A stretch of DNA of 27,413 nucleotides from Ga0077555 sp031367895. Lineage in GTDB: Bacteria > Pseudomonadota > Alphaproteobacteria > Rhizobiales > Hyphomicrobiaceae. The notes under the pieces are model-generated. The model saw only the letters and a program-made list of their open reading frames with translations. It was not told the origin of the DNA and did not search any database. Shown piece after piece: positions 1-7,026 of this stretch (its first letter is position 1; each line of letters begins with the position of its first letter). Where the stretch lies: the NCBI GenBank assembly GCA_031367895.1, contig JANLQP010000160.1, positions 1 through 27,413 of the forward strand. The letters are read 5' to 3'. The translations under genes and the position numbers were made by a program.

Positions 1-740
1 TCGCGCGTCGAGGGCACGTAATTGCCCTGCATGCGCTCACGTTGCAGGCGCAGCATCATGACGATGTCGCAGCCTTCGAGACCCTTCCACATGTCGGTGT
101 AGATCTCGGCGCCGAGCCGCTCGATGCCCGACGGCAGCAGCGTCGAGGGCGCGACCAGACGCACACGCGCGCCAAGCGTGTTGAGAACGTAGATGTTCGA
201 GCGGGCGACGCGGGAATGCAGGATATCGCCGCAGATGGCCACGGTGAGCCCCGCGACGCGGCCCTTGGCACGGCGGATCGTCAACGCATCCAGCAGGGCC
301 TGCGTCGGATGCTCGTGCGCGCCGTCGCCAGCGTTGATCACGGAGCAGTCCACCTTTTGCGACAACAGCTCGACCGCGCCCGCCGCGTGGTGTCGCACGA
401 CGATCATGTCCGGCCGCATGGCGTTGAGCGTCATCGCCGTATCGATCAGGCTTTCGCCCTTCTGGATCGACGACGTCGAGACGTTCATGTTCATGACGTC
501 GGCGCCAAGCCGCTTGCCCGCCAGCTCGAACGAGGCTTGGGTTCTGGTCGAGTTCTCGAAAAAGAGATTGATCAGCGTTCGCCCGCGCAGGATGTCGCGC
601 TTCTTGTTGATCTGGCGATTCTGGTCGGCGGCCCGGTCGGCGAGATCAAGCAGTGAATTGATCTCGTTCGCGCTCAAACCCTCACATGTGAGAAGGTGGC
701 GCTTCGGGAAGAAGAACGAGGCTGGCTCTGATGTGGTCAT
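1..740 (-). CDS. pyrB: Aspartate carbamoyltransferase catalytic subunit (partial, C-terminus outside window)
   Basis: Catalyses carbamoyl phosphate + L-aspartate to N-carbamoyl-L-aspartate, the committed step of de novo pyrimidine synthesis, in the cytoplasm. About 246 residues are visible; the family is usually about 310-320, so the end of the Asp-binding domain lies beyond base 1. The carbamoyl-phosphate loop is seen as ENSTRTQASFELA (near residue 60), followed by a KGES segment and by the HPTQALLD motif near residue 143. The start is the ATG at 740-738, which gives the expected short lead-in before FPKRHLL. No Shine-Dalgarno sequence precedes this ATG, and a promoter-like -35/-10 pair ends about 10 bases upstream, so the message may be almost leaderless. 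It is divergent from the aminotransferase at 949. In many bacteria pyrC follows, but that would be outside the window. Identity is secure. Confidence 0.96.
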   Translation of the reverse strand, partial: MTTSEPASFFFPKRHLLTCEGLSANEINSLLDLADRAADQNRQINKKRDILRGRTLINLFFENSTRTQASFELAGKRLGADVMNMNVSTSSIQKGESLIDTAMTLNAMRPDMIVVRHHAAGAVELLSQKVDCSVINAGDGAHEHPTQALLDALTIRRAKGRVAGLTVAICGDILHSRVARSNIYVLNTLGARVRLVAPSTLLPSGIERLGAEIYTDMWKGLEGCDIVMMLRLQRERMQGNYVPSTR

Positions 741-750
741 TAAAACGGCA

Positions 751-779
751 CTGATAGCGATAGATCGCGCATCTCGCAA
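751..779 (-). promoter_or_regulatory. Predicted pyrB promoter
   Basis: On the minus strand TTGCGA (779-774) and TATCAG (756-751) are separated by exactly 17 bases, a fair sigma-70 match (4/6 at each box). Transcription would start near 744, leaving only about four bases before the pyrB ATG at 740. This is a prediction from hexamers alone. Confidence 0.4.
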
Positions 780-948
780 GTGCGGCGCAACATGCGGCCG
801 TGGAGAAAGTGACTTGCGCCGCCGCAATCGGCCGCTTCCAGACATGACAGGCGCACCCGGAGATGAGACCTTGGACACCACGTCGCCGAGGCGCACACCG
901 TCCGTTTCGGCAGCACCGCAACACCACGCACGCCAAACGAGGGCAACG

Positions 949-2307
949 ATGACGCAACGTTCAACCCGCATTCTGCATCGCCAGATCGCCGGCGGCGACG
1001 CCCTGCCGGTGGCCGTCGGCGGCGAAGGCATCGAGATCGTCGATGCCACGGGCAAGCGCTATATCGACGCCAGCGGCGGCGCCGCCGTATCCTGCCTCGG
1101 CCACGGGCATCCAGCGGTCAATGCGGCGATCGTCGAGCAGGTGGGCAAGCTTGCCTACGTGCACAGCTCGTTCTTCACGACCGAGGTTTCCGAACGTCTC
1201 GCCGATCATCTGATCGCACATGCGCCGGACGGGATCGCACATGTCTATTACGTCTCGGGCGGCTCGGAGGCGATGGAGGCTGCGCTCAAAATGGCGCGGC
1301 AATACTGCATCGAGATGGGCGAGCCGCAGCGCCAGCACTTCATCGGCCGCCGGCAGAGCTATCACGGCAACACGCTCGGCGCGCTGGCGGTCGGCGGCAA
1401 TGCGTTCCGGCGCCAGCAGTTCGCCCCGATGCTGTTTCCAAGCCACCACGTCTCGCCGCCGTACGCCTATCGCGACCTTGGCGCCGGCGAAACGCTCGCC
1501 GCCTACGGTGAGCGCCTGGCGGCCGAACTCGACGCAAAAATCAAGGCGCTTGGCCCCCAGACGGTGATCGCCTTCGTCGCCGAAACCGTCGGCGGCGCCA
1601 CGCAGGGCTGCACGACGCCACCGCCCGGCTACTTCAAGCGTGTGCGCGAGATCTGCGACCGGCACGGCATCCTGCTGATCCTCGACGAAGTCATGTGCGG
1701 CATGGGACGCACCGGCACACTGCACGCATGCACGCAGGAAGGTATCGCGCCCGACCTGATGGCGGTCGCCAAGGGTCTCGGCGCCGGCTATCAACCGATC
1801 GGCGCCGTGCTGCTGTCGGAGAAGGTCTACGCCGCGTTCCGCGACGGCTCCGGCTTCTTCCAACACGGGCACACGTATCTGGCGCACCCGATCGCCTGCG
1901 CAGCGGCGCTCGCGGTCCAGGACACAATTCAGCGCGACGACCTCGTCGCCAATGTTGGCCGGCAGGGCGAGCGTTTGGAACGCCGGTTGCGCGAGCGGTT
2001 CGGCAACCACCACCACGTCGGCGATATCCGCGGGCGCGGGCTCTTCTGGGCGATCGAGTATGTCACCGACCGCACCAGCAAGGCGCCGTTCGCACCAGAA
2101 CTCAAACTCAACGCACGCGTCAAGCGTGAGGCGATGGCGCGTGGCCTCGCCTGCTACGCGATGCCGGGCACGATCGATGGCCGGCTCGGCGACCACACTA
2201 TGCTGGCGCCGCCGTTCATCGTGACCAATGTCGATGTCGACAGGATCGTCGAGCGCCTCGGAGATGCAGTGGACGCTGCGATCGCGTCGTGCGGGAGGCA
2301 GGCCTGA
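949..2307 (+). CDS. Aminotransferase class III (aspartate aminotransferase family, omega-transaminase-like)
   Basis: A 452-residue PLP-dependent fold-type I aminotransferase, likely moving an amino group between an amine or omega-amino acid and a keto acid in the cytoplasm; the substrate cannot be read from the sequence. Class III signatures are present: the GGSEAMEAALKMAR PLP-phosphate region (residues 104-117), SYHGNT (137-142), LILDEVMCGMGRTG with the cofactor Asp246, and the Schiff-base Lys275 in MAVAKGLGAGYQP. The length is normal for the family. The frame is open far upstream (into the pyrB antisense), but the ATG at 949 has a GAGGG ribosome site five bases ahead (939-943) and the family-like N-terminus begins there. 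It stands alone, divergent from pyrB. The family label is firm; a precise enzyme name such as beta-alanine:pyruvate or putrescine transaminase is not supported. Confidence 0.92.
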   Translation: MTQRSTRILHRQIAGGDALPVAVGGEGIEIVDATGKRYIDASGGAAVSCLGHGHPAVNAAIVEQVGKLAYVHSSFFTTEVSERLADHLIAHAPDGIAHVYYVSGGSEAMEAALKMARQYCIEMGEPQRQHFIGRRQSYHGNTLGALAVGGNAFRRQQFAPMLFPSHHVSPPYAYRDLGAGETLAAYGERLAAELDAKIKALGPQTVIAFVAETVGGATQGCTTPPPGYFKRVREICDRHGILLILDEVMCGMGRTGTLHACTQEGIAPDLMAVAKGLGAGYQPIGAVLLSEKVYAAFRDGSGFFQHGHTYLAHPIACAAALAVQDTIQRDDLVANVGRQGERLERRLRERFGNHHHVGDIRGRGLFWAIEYVTDRTSKAPFAPELKLNARVKREAMARGLACYAMPGTIDGRLGDHTMLAPPFIVTNVDVDRIVERLGDAVDAAIASCGRQA

Positions 2308-2526
2308 CACGGGTTCAAGTTGCAAGCGCATCAACAGGGAGGCATGGTGCAGTCCGACGTCCAGTTCAATGTCGTCAAGGGCCTCGCCCAGTTCAAGGAC
2401 GGCGGGCCGGGCGCCGATCGGCGTGCGGTGTTCTCCGTGCACCCGAACCGTTCACGGTGCTCGCCCGCAAGGAATGGAAGAACTGCTCGCCCGGCGCCGG
2501 GGGCAGGTTGCACAGACCGCGCCGGT

Positions 2527-2557
2527 CGCTGCCTGACATGACCGCTGCCTGACATGA
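2527..2557. repeat. Two tandem copies of a 15-16-base unit
   Basis: The unit CGCTGCCTGACATGA occurs at 2527-2541 and again at 2543-2557, one base apart, directly before the terminator hairpin. Probably a local slippage duplication; no function is evident. Confidence 0.75.
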
Positions 2558-2592
2558 AGAGGCCCGCCACCGGAACCGGTCGCGGGCCTCTT
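2557..2592 (-). terminator. Predicted terminator of the phasin gene
   Basis: A perfect 11-bp stem, AAGAGGCCCGC (2557-2567) with GCGGGCCTCTT (2582-2592), encloses a loop that is itself nearly palindromic (ACCGGAACCGGT). It begins 25 bases beyond the phasin stop codon. The T-tract after the stem is weak on both strands. The stem could also serve the aminotransferase on the plus strand, so it may be bidirectional. Confidence 0.65.
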
Positions 2593-2617
2593 CGCATTCA
2601 GATCCGGAAAGCCGCGA

Positions 2618-3274
2618 TCAGCGCGCGCGCTTGGCCTGCTCGAACGACTTGGTCGCAACCGAGTTGGCAGTCTCGAACGACTGCTTGGCGACGCGGGTCG
2701 AGAGCTCGAACAGCTCCTGCACCTGCACGCCGGCGAGCGCGAACTGCTTCTGCATGAACTCGGCCTGCAGGCGCGTTGCTTCCGGGATTGACTTAGCGCG
2801 AGCGATTGCCTGCGCGGCGTCGAAGACGGCCGTGGTGTTCGACACCGTGTTGTCGACGATCCTGGCGCTGATCGCGCGGGCGCCGGCCTGCGTCGCGAGC
2901 ATCATGTCCTCGGCGACCTTGGCCTGATCCTTCGCCGCCGAGCTGATCTTGTCGAACGTTTCGCGGCTCTTGTTGACGCCTTCCTCGGCCATTGCCTGGA
3001 ACTGCTCGGGAATGCGTGCGTCCTTGGCGGCATTCATGAACTGCTCGGTCTGGCGGCGGATTTGGTCGTTCACGGTATCTCTCCTGGTTGAGGTAGTTTC
3101 AGTATGGATGATTTTTGCGTCGGTGAGTTTGCTGGCCGCAGGCTTCCCATCGGCCACCGCCTTCACCTTGATCGTCGACTTCGTCGGCACCCGGCCACTG
3201 TTGAGCGCCTTCGCTCGCCGTGCCGCGATTGTCGGTGATGATCTGCTGGTCTTCGTGCTGCTCGTGCGTGCCAT
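2618..3274 (-). CDS. Phasin family protein
   Basis: Phasins coat polyhydroxyalkanoate granules and control their size and number. From ATG 3274 the protein has 218 residues. The C-terminal 150 are the phasin core: amphipathic, Ala/Gln/Lys-rich helices with no Cys, including AMAEEGVNKSRETFDK, the central EDMMLATQAGARAIS and a final FETANSVATKSFEQAKRAR. The N-terminal 67 residues are a basic Ser/Thr/Lys-rich low-complexity stretch. Start choice is uncertain. A promoter and operator at 3305-3354 put transcription start near 3299, which favours ATG 3274 (upstream GGGAAG). However, an internal GTG at 3073 has a better ribosome site (AGGAGAG, 3079-3085) and would give a 151-residue protein of the usual rhizobial phasin length. 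Third-position GC is coding-like for most of the extension but drops just before the GTG. Family call firm; start open. Confidence 0.88.
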   Translation of the reverse strand: MARTSSTKTSRSSPTIAARRAKALNSGRVPTKSTIKVKAVADGKPAASKLTDAKIIHTETTSTRRDTVNDQIRRQTEQFMNAAKDARIPEQFQAMAEEGVNKSRETFDKISSAAKDQAKVAEDMMLATQAGARAISARIVDNTVSNTTAVFDAAQAIARAKSIPEATRLQAEFMQKQFALAGVQVQELFELSTRVAKQSFETANSVATKSFEQAKRAR

Positions 3275-3304
3275 GACACTTCCCAAGCTCTTGTACCTAG
3301 GCAT

Positions 3305-3333
3305 CGTATAGACGAAAGAATGCTGCGACGCAA
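3305..3333 (-). promoter_or_regulatory. Predicted phasin promoter
   Basis: On the minus strand TTGCGT (3333-3328) and TATACG (3310-3305) are separated by 17 bases. Transcription would begin near 3299, about 25 bases before ATG 3274. The -35 box overlaps one half of the TGC/GCA element described next, as expected for a repressor that blocks polymerase. Confidence 0.55.
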
Positions 3334-3354
3334 CCAAAATTGTGCATCGCAGCA
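3321..3354. promoter_or_regulatory. Candidate PhaR operator (paired TGC-N3-GCA elements)
   Basis: Two related elements face each other: TGCTGCGACGCAAC (3321-3334) and TTGTGCATCGCAGCA (3340-3354), whose reverse complement is TGCTGCGATGCACAA. Each contains TGC-N3-GCA, and the centres are 19 bases apart. PhaR, the PHA-sensing repressor of phasin genes, is known to bind TGC-rich sites of the CTGC-N3/4-GCAG type. The position over the -35 box of a phasin gene fits such autogenous granule control. Assignment to PhaR is inference. Confidence 0.55.
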
Positions 3355-3384
3355 TAAATGAGGAATATCAATGACCAAGAACTG

Positions 3385-4821
3385 TCAGATGAGCGACGGA
3401 AAAATATCCCGGTACCCCATCGCCGAACGATCGAACAGGATGTCGCGCGGCTTCAATGCGCGAGCCAGCGCCAAGCCTTCCAGTGTGCGGCAGCGCGAGA
3501 GGGCAACGTAGGCCTGCCCGTGCGCGAACGTCCCGCGGCCGAGATCGATGTAGACCTTGTCGAGCGTCAGGCCCTGGCTCTTGTGAATGGTCAACGCCCA
3601 GGCCAGTCGCAGCGGCAACTGCTTGAACGTGCCGGCGATTGTCTCGACGATCTTCTGCGCCGTCTGGTCGTAGGCATAGCGCCGCTGCTCCCAGGAAGCC
3701 GGTTCCACCTCGTACTCGCGGCCGCCGATCTCCACATGCACGCTCTTTTCGCCGAGCCGCGTGACGCGTCCGATCGTGCCATTGACCCAACGCCGGTCCG
3801 CATCATTGCGCAGCAGCATGACCTTGGCGCCGACCTTGAGCGCGAGCTTCGGCTCGGTCGGATGCGCGCCTTGGCCGAACTCGCCGGTGACCGCTGCCGC
3901 ATACTCAGACGCCTCACCGGGGATTGCCTTTAGAAATGCGGCGTTGATGCGATGTGCCGCCGCATTCGTCGGCGTCAGGATGACGTAGGGCTCGCCCTCC
4001 GACAACGTGCGCACCGGCGAAACGCGGGTGTTGAGAACCTCCAGGTCTTCCTCGCTGGCATCGCCGTCGCGGACACGGTTGAGCACGTCGAGCAGCGCGC
4101 CGTCCTTCTGGCGGAACACCTGGCCAAGCTCGAGACGGTAGGTACCGATGTCTTCCTTCAGCGCCGGCACCGAGAAGAAGAACGGACCGCCATGCTCGCT
4201 CTCGAGATGGCCCGCGACCTCGTTCTCCTGCACCACTGGCGGCAACTGATGCAAGTCGCCGAACATGACCAGACGCACGCCGCCGAATGCCTCGCGCGGG
4301 CGGCCGCGATTGACGCGCAACGACTGATCGATCCCCCACATCATGTCTGAGCGCACCATCGACACCTCGTCGATGATGAGGAATTGCATCTTGCGCATGA
4401 TGGCGCCGTTGCGGCTGCGGCGGATGTCGTCGCGGCCGATCAAGCGCGGTGGGAAGCCGAAGAACGAGTGGATCGTCTGGCCGCCGACGTTGACAGCCGC
4501 AAGGCCGGTCGGCGCCACGACCACCTTGGCGTCCGGCATCAGGTCGATCAGCGCGCGCAGCAGCGTCGATTTGCCGGTACCGGCGCGGCCGGTGACGAAC
4601 AGGTGCCCCTTGTCCTCACGCAAGAATGCGAGCGCCGTCGCGTACTCCTCCGTCGGCGTCACGCCCGCCGGCCAGACATCCTTGGCGTCGAGGCCGCGCA
4701 CGGGCACGACCTCCGGCGATGACGCCGTCGCGCCCGACACGAGGGCGTTTCGTGCGTCGTTCTCTGACTTCGATGACGGCACGAATGGCTCCGATGTGTT
4801 CTGCCCGGCCGGAGCAGGCAT
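3385..4821 (-). CDS. PIF1/RecD-like superfamily 1 DNA helicase (AAA family ATPase)
   Basis: A 478-residue SF1B-type helicase that would unwind DNA 5' to 3' using ATP, in replication or repair. Motifs in order: Walker A GRAGTGKST (residues 78-86), motif Ia APTGLAAVNVGG (103-114), Walker B LIIDEVSM (148-155), motif III FGDLHQLPPV (187-196), then near the C-terminus TIHKSQGLTLDKV and YVALSRCRTLEGL (motifs V and VI). The open frame extends 24 codons further to 4893, but that extension lies in a long palindrome, so I start at ATG 4821; its ribosome site (GAGCGG) is weak. The first 50 residues are polar and probably disordered. It is co-directional with panE, separated by 87 bases holding the palindrome, so it may not share its transcript. 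The exact biological role is unknown; this is not a full-length RecD. Confidence 0.9.
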   Translation of the reverse strand: MPAPAGQNTSEPFVPSSKSENDARNALVSGATASSPEVVPVRGLDAKDVWPAGVTPTEEYATALAFLREDKGHLFVTGRAGTGKSTLLRALIDLMPDAKVVVAPTGLAAVNVGGQTIHSFFGFPPRLIGRDDIRRSRNGAIMRKMQFLIIDEVSMVRSDMMWGIDQSLRVNRGRPREAFGGVRLVMFGDLHQLPPVVQENEVAGHLESEHGGPFFFSVPALKEDIGTYRLELGQVFRQKDGALLDVLNRVRDGDASEEDLEVLNTRVSPVRTLSEGEPYVILTPTNAAAHRINAAFLKAIPGEASEYAAAVTGEFGQGAHPTEPKLALKVGAKVMLLRNDADRRWVNGTIGRVTRLGEKSVHVEIGGREYEVEPASWEQRRYAYDQTAQKIVETIAGTFKQLPLRLAWALTIHKSQGLTLDKVYIDLGRGTFAHGQAYVALSRCRTLEGLALARALKPRDILFDRSAMGYRDIFPSLI

Positions 4822-4834
4822 CCGCTCGGGCCGG

Positions 4835-4893
4835 TGTCTGGCTTCAGCCTGGCACCTCTGCGATCCTCTACGGTGCCAGGCTGAAGCCGGCAC
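4835..4893. repeat. Long intergenic palindrome (REP-like hairpin)
   Basis: GGCTTCAGCCTGGCACC (4840-4856) is the exact reverse complement of 4872-4888, a 17-bp stem with a 15-base loop. The similarity continues outward with one extra base to 4835 and 4893. Lying between panE and the helicase, it could terminate panE transcription, act as an mRNA stability hairpin, or be a dispersed repetitive element. There is no T-tract after it on the minus strand. Confidence 0.75.
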
Positions 4894-4908
4894 CCCGTCA
4901 TCGCCACG

Positions 4909-5829
4909 TTACGTCTTGCCAGCCACGTCGATCGCGAGCGCCTGCGTGATGAACTTGTGCGTCGGCGCTTGCACGCCGTGCTTCTCGCCGATGCGCACCA
5001 CGGCACCCGAGAGATAGTTCACCTCGAGCGGCTTGCCGGCCATCCGGTCGTGCGCCATCGACGACGTCATGCCGGCCGGGTTGCCCTCCACGGTCTTCAT
5101 CAGGGACTCGAAATCGCCGTCCTTGAACCCTATGCCGGCAGCCTTGCCGACCGCGATCACTTCTTTCACCGCCGCCTCGATCAGCGCACGCGTGCCGGGC
5201 GTCGTGCGGATCGGACCCGCGCTGTGGCCGGTCAGCGCCGTCATGCCGGAGAACGGCGCCAGCATCGCGAACTTAATCCACACGTTCCGCTGGATATTCT
5301 CGGAGACGATCGCGTCGATGCCGGCGGCTTTGCACGCCGCATGGAATGCGTCGAGCTTCGGCGACGAGCCACCCGTGGCCTCGCCGAATTCCAACCGCGC
5401 GAAGGGGCTGCGCTGCTCGATCACACCGGGCTTCGAGATATGCGAAGCGATGCGCGCGACACCCGGCACGACGTGGGCACCTGGCAGCACGCGCGAAAGG
5501 ATTTCCGGACCTTCGACCCCGTTCTGGAACGTGATGATCGTCACGCCGCCGCGCACGATCGGCTTCAGCTGGTTGGCCGCGCCCTCCGTGTCGCCCATCT
5601 TGGTGGCGAAGATCACGATCTCCGGCACGCCCGGGCTGGCCGGATCCGCTGTCACCTTGGCGGGCTTGACGGTGGCATTGCCGAGCTGGCTGTCGAGTGT
5701 CAGGCCATCTTTTTCGATTGCCGCCAGATGGCTGCCGCGCGCGACGAATGTCACGTCATTGCCGGCCGCTGCCAGCCGCCCGCCGAAGTAGCCGCCGACG
5801 CCGCCCGAACCCATTACCAGGATTTTCAC
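4909..5829 (-). CDS. panE: 2-dehydropantoate 2-reductase (ketopantoate reductase)
   Basis: Reduces 2-dehydropantoate to pantoate with NADPH in pantothenate/CoA synthesis; cytoplasmic. At 306 residues it has normal length. The Rossmann motif is GSGGVGGYFGG (residues 8-17 or so). FQNGVEGPE holds the substrate-contact Asn103, Lys186 in NVWIKF matches the catalytic lysine, and Glu269 in KPLEVNYLSG matches the conserved acidic residue. The start is a GTG (5829-5827) that overlaps the Uma2 stop by four bases (GTGA), so translation is probably coupled. Paralogues of this family (ApbA/PanE-like) sometimes act on other 2-keto acids, and no panB or panC is nearby, so pantoate is the likely but not proven substrate. 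Confidence 0.88.
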   Translation of the reverse strand: MKILVMGSGGVGGYFGGRLAAAGNDVTFVARGSHLAAIEKDGLTLDSQLGNATVKPAKVTADPASPGVPEIVIFATKMGDTEGAANQLKPIVRGGVTIITFQNGVEGPEILSRVLPGAHVVPGVARIASHISKPGVIEQRSPFARLEFGEATGGSSPKLDAFHAACKAAGIDAIVSENIQRNVWIKFAMLAPFSGMTALTGHSAGPIRTTPGTRALIEAAVKEVIAVGKAAGIGFKDGDFESLMKTVEGNPAGMTSSMAHDRMAGKPLEVNYLSGAVVRIGEKHGVQAPTHKFITQALAIDVAGKT

Positions 5830-6446
5830 TTTTTTGCCTTTCTTCGTTTCAGCGCGTCGGCCGTCGCATTCGCGTCAGGCGGCAGCGGCACGCCGTCGTA
5901 GATGCCGGCAAGAGTGATTGCCGCCGTCGTACCTTGCGGACGCACGCAATCTTCCGGGCGCTCCAGCCGCTCGGTGTCCCAATCGCCTGTGCTGGAGCGA
6001 TGATAAACGAGAACGTCCATCAAATCCGGATCGATGTGGACGATCGTTTTCAGGGACGGATGCCGCATGTACTCCTGCAGCTTGACATTGCGATCGATTT
6101 TGCGCGTCGTCGGCGACAGTACCTCGAACACGGCCAGCGGCTGGCGCGCCTCGTAGGTCTTGGAGTCGGGCGGCGCGCATTCGATCATGACGTCGGGCCG
6201 GCGGCTGCGCTTGATGGCGGTGCGCAAGGCAACATCAGCCGTTGTCGGCCGGCACCCGGTGCCGCGCAACATCTGCTTGAGTGCGGCTATCACATTGACG
6301 ACGATCTGATCATGCGTCGTGCTGGCGCCGCTCATCGCACGCAGCGGCACCGGGAAGCCGTCGACCAACTCGAAGCGTTCTTCCTGGTCGAGACACCAGC
6401 GATAGAACTCGTCGGCGGTCATTTCTTTCTGTCGTGCTTCGGCCAT
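5826..6446 (-). CDS. Uma2 family endonuclease-like protein (DUF820)
   Basis: A 206-residue member of the Uma2/DUF820 family, which has a PD-(D/E)XK restriction-endonuclease-like fold and no settled biological role. Visible features are the N-terminal YRWCLDQEERFELVDGFPV (about residues 15-33), the conserved SGAST-H segment, PDVMIECAPPD with the acidic metal-binding position, and AVFEVLSPTT...D...K with the Glu and Lys of the fold. These candidate active-site positions look intact. It ends in a basic tail (KRRKAKK). The start is the ATG at 6446 with only GGGG as a weak ribosome site. It overlaps panE by GTGA, an unusual pairing of a nuclease-fold gene with a metabolic reductase. The family is often multicopy and mobile in genomes. 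Confidence 0.88.
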   Translation of the reverse strand: MAEARQKEMTADEFYRWCLDQEERFELVDGFPVPLRAMSGASTTHDQIVVNVIAALKQMLRGTGCRPTTADVALRTAIKRSRRPDVMIECAPPDSKTYEARQPLAVFEVLSPTTRKIDRNVKLQEYMRHPSLKTIVHIDPDLMDVLVYHRSSTGDWDTERLERPEDCVRPQGTTAAITLAGIYDGVPLPPDANATADALKRRKAKK

Positions 6447-6490
6447 TGCTTACCCCAAGGCTGGACCAGCACTCACTGCTCGATCGCGAT

Positions 6491-6991
6491 TCACCCAGCG
6501 CCTGCCCGTTTCGCATATTCGTCGAACAGCGCATGCGCTTCGGAGCTGAGAAGCGGTGCGGCCGGCATCTGCCGTGCGCCAATTGGCAGGGCCACTTCGC
6601 GCTGCAGGTCTTGCGCACTGAAGCGCCGTTTCAACCGTGGATCGCGGCTGGCAAGGCGGGCCAGGAACGCCGACGACTCCGGCGCCGCACTCGCATAGTA
6701 CACCCGCGCAATCCCAGACTGGTACATGGTTGCGACACACATCGCGCAGGGTTCAGCGGTCGTGTAGAGATCGCAGCCCGCGAGGTCGTTCGTCGCCAGA
6801 TGTTTGCAAGCCGCGCGGATGGCTTCCACCTCACCATGGGAGGTCGGGTCGAAGTTGGCGATGGCCCGATTGAGGCCCTCGCCAACGATCTTTCCGTCCT
6901 TTACCACGACCGCGGCATACGGCAGTGCACCGGGAATAGCCAGACTATCGCGAGCGATCGCCAACGCCCGCCGCATGAATGTTTCCTGCAT
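6491..6991 (-). CDS. Nucleoside/nucleobase deaminase (cytidine-deaminase-like fold)
   Basis: A 166-residue zinc deaminase that would hydrolyse the amino group of a base such as guanine, cytosine or adenosine. The zinc site is complete: SHGEVEA supplies His52 and the catalytic Glu54, and AEPCAMC supplies Cys82 and Cys85. The C-terminal ACAAPESSAF-like region (here ASAAPESSAF) and the length resemble guanine-deaminase-like and TadA-related proteins, but this is not the housekeeping TadA by its C-terminus. I start at ATG 6991, which has AGGAG eight bases upstream; the frame is open to 7030. It lies 35 bases after the dehydratase gene on the same strand and could be co-transcribed. The substrate is not determinable by eye. 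Confidence 0.87.
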   Translation of the reverse strand: MQETFMRRALAIARDSLAIPGALPYAAVVVKDGKIVGEGLNRAIANFDPTSHGEVEAIRAACKHLATNDLAGCDLYTTAEPCAMCVATMYQSGIARVYYASAAPESSAFLARLASRDPRLKRRFSAQDLQREVALPIGARQMPAAPLLSSEAHALFDEYAKRAGAG

Positions 6992-7026
6992 ACCACCGGC
7001 TCCTCGTTTTGACTGTGGTTGAACGC

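Larger units (their letters stand above)
2308..2617. other. Intergenic region between aminotransferase and phasin (convergent)
   Basis: These 310 bases lie between two converging genes. Short open frames exist on both strands but none has a recognisable product or a convincing ribosome site. The region contains a 16-base unit repeated back to back (2527-2557) and a strong hairpin (2557-2592), listed separately. Otherwise I see nothing I can name. Confidence 0.5.

Noticed and set aside
961..2442. Long minus-strand open frame opposite the aminotransferase
   Set aside because: It mirrors a well-supported gene in a GC-rich genome, has Arg/Ala/Asp/Val-rich content with no motif, and lacks a ribosome site.
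2308..2556. Possible small or decayed gene between aminotransferase and phasin
   Set aside because: Several short frames exist but none keeps a recognisable domain, and no single frameshift repair gives a convincing protein.
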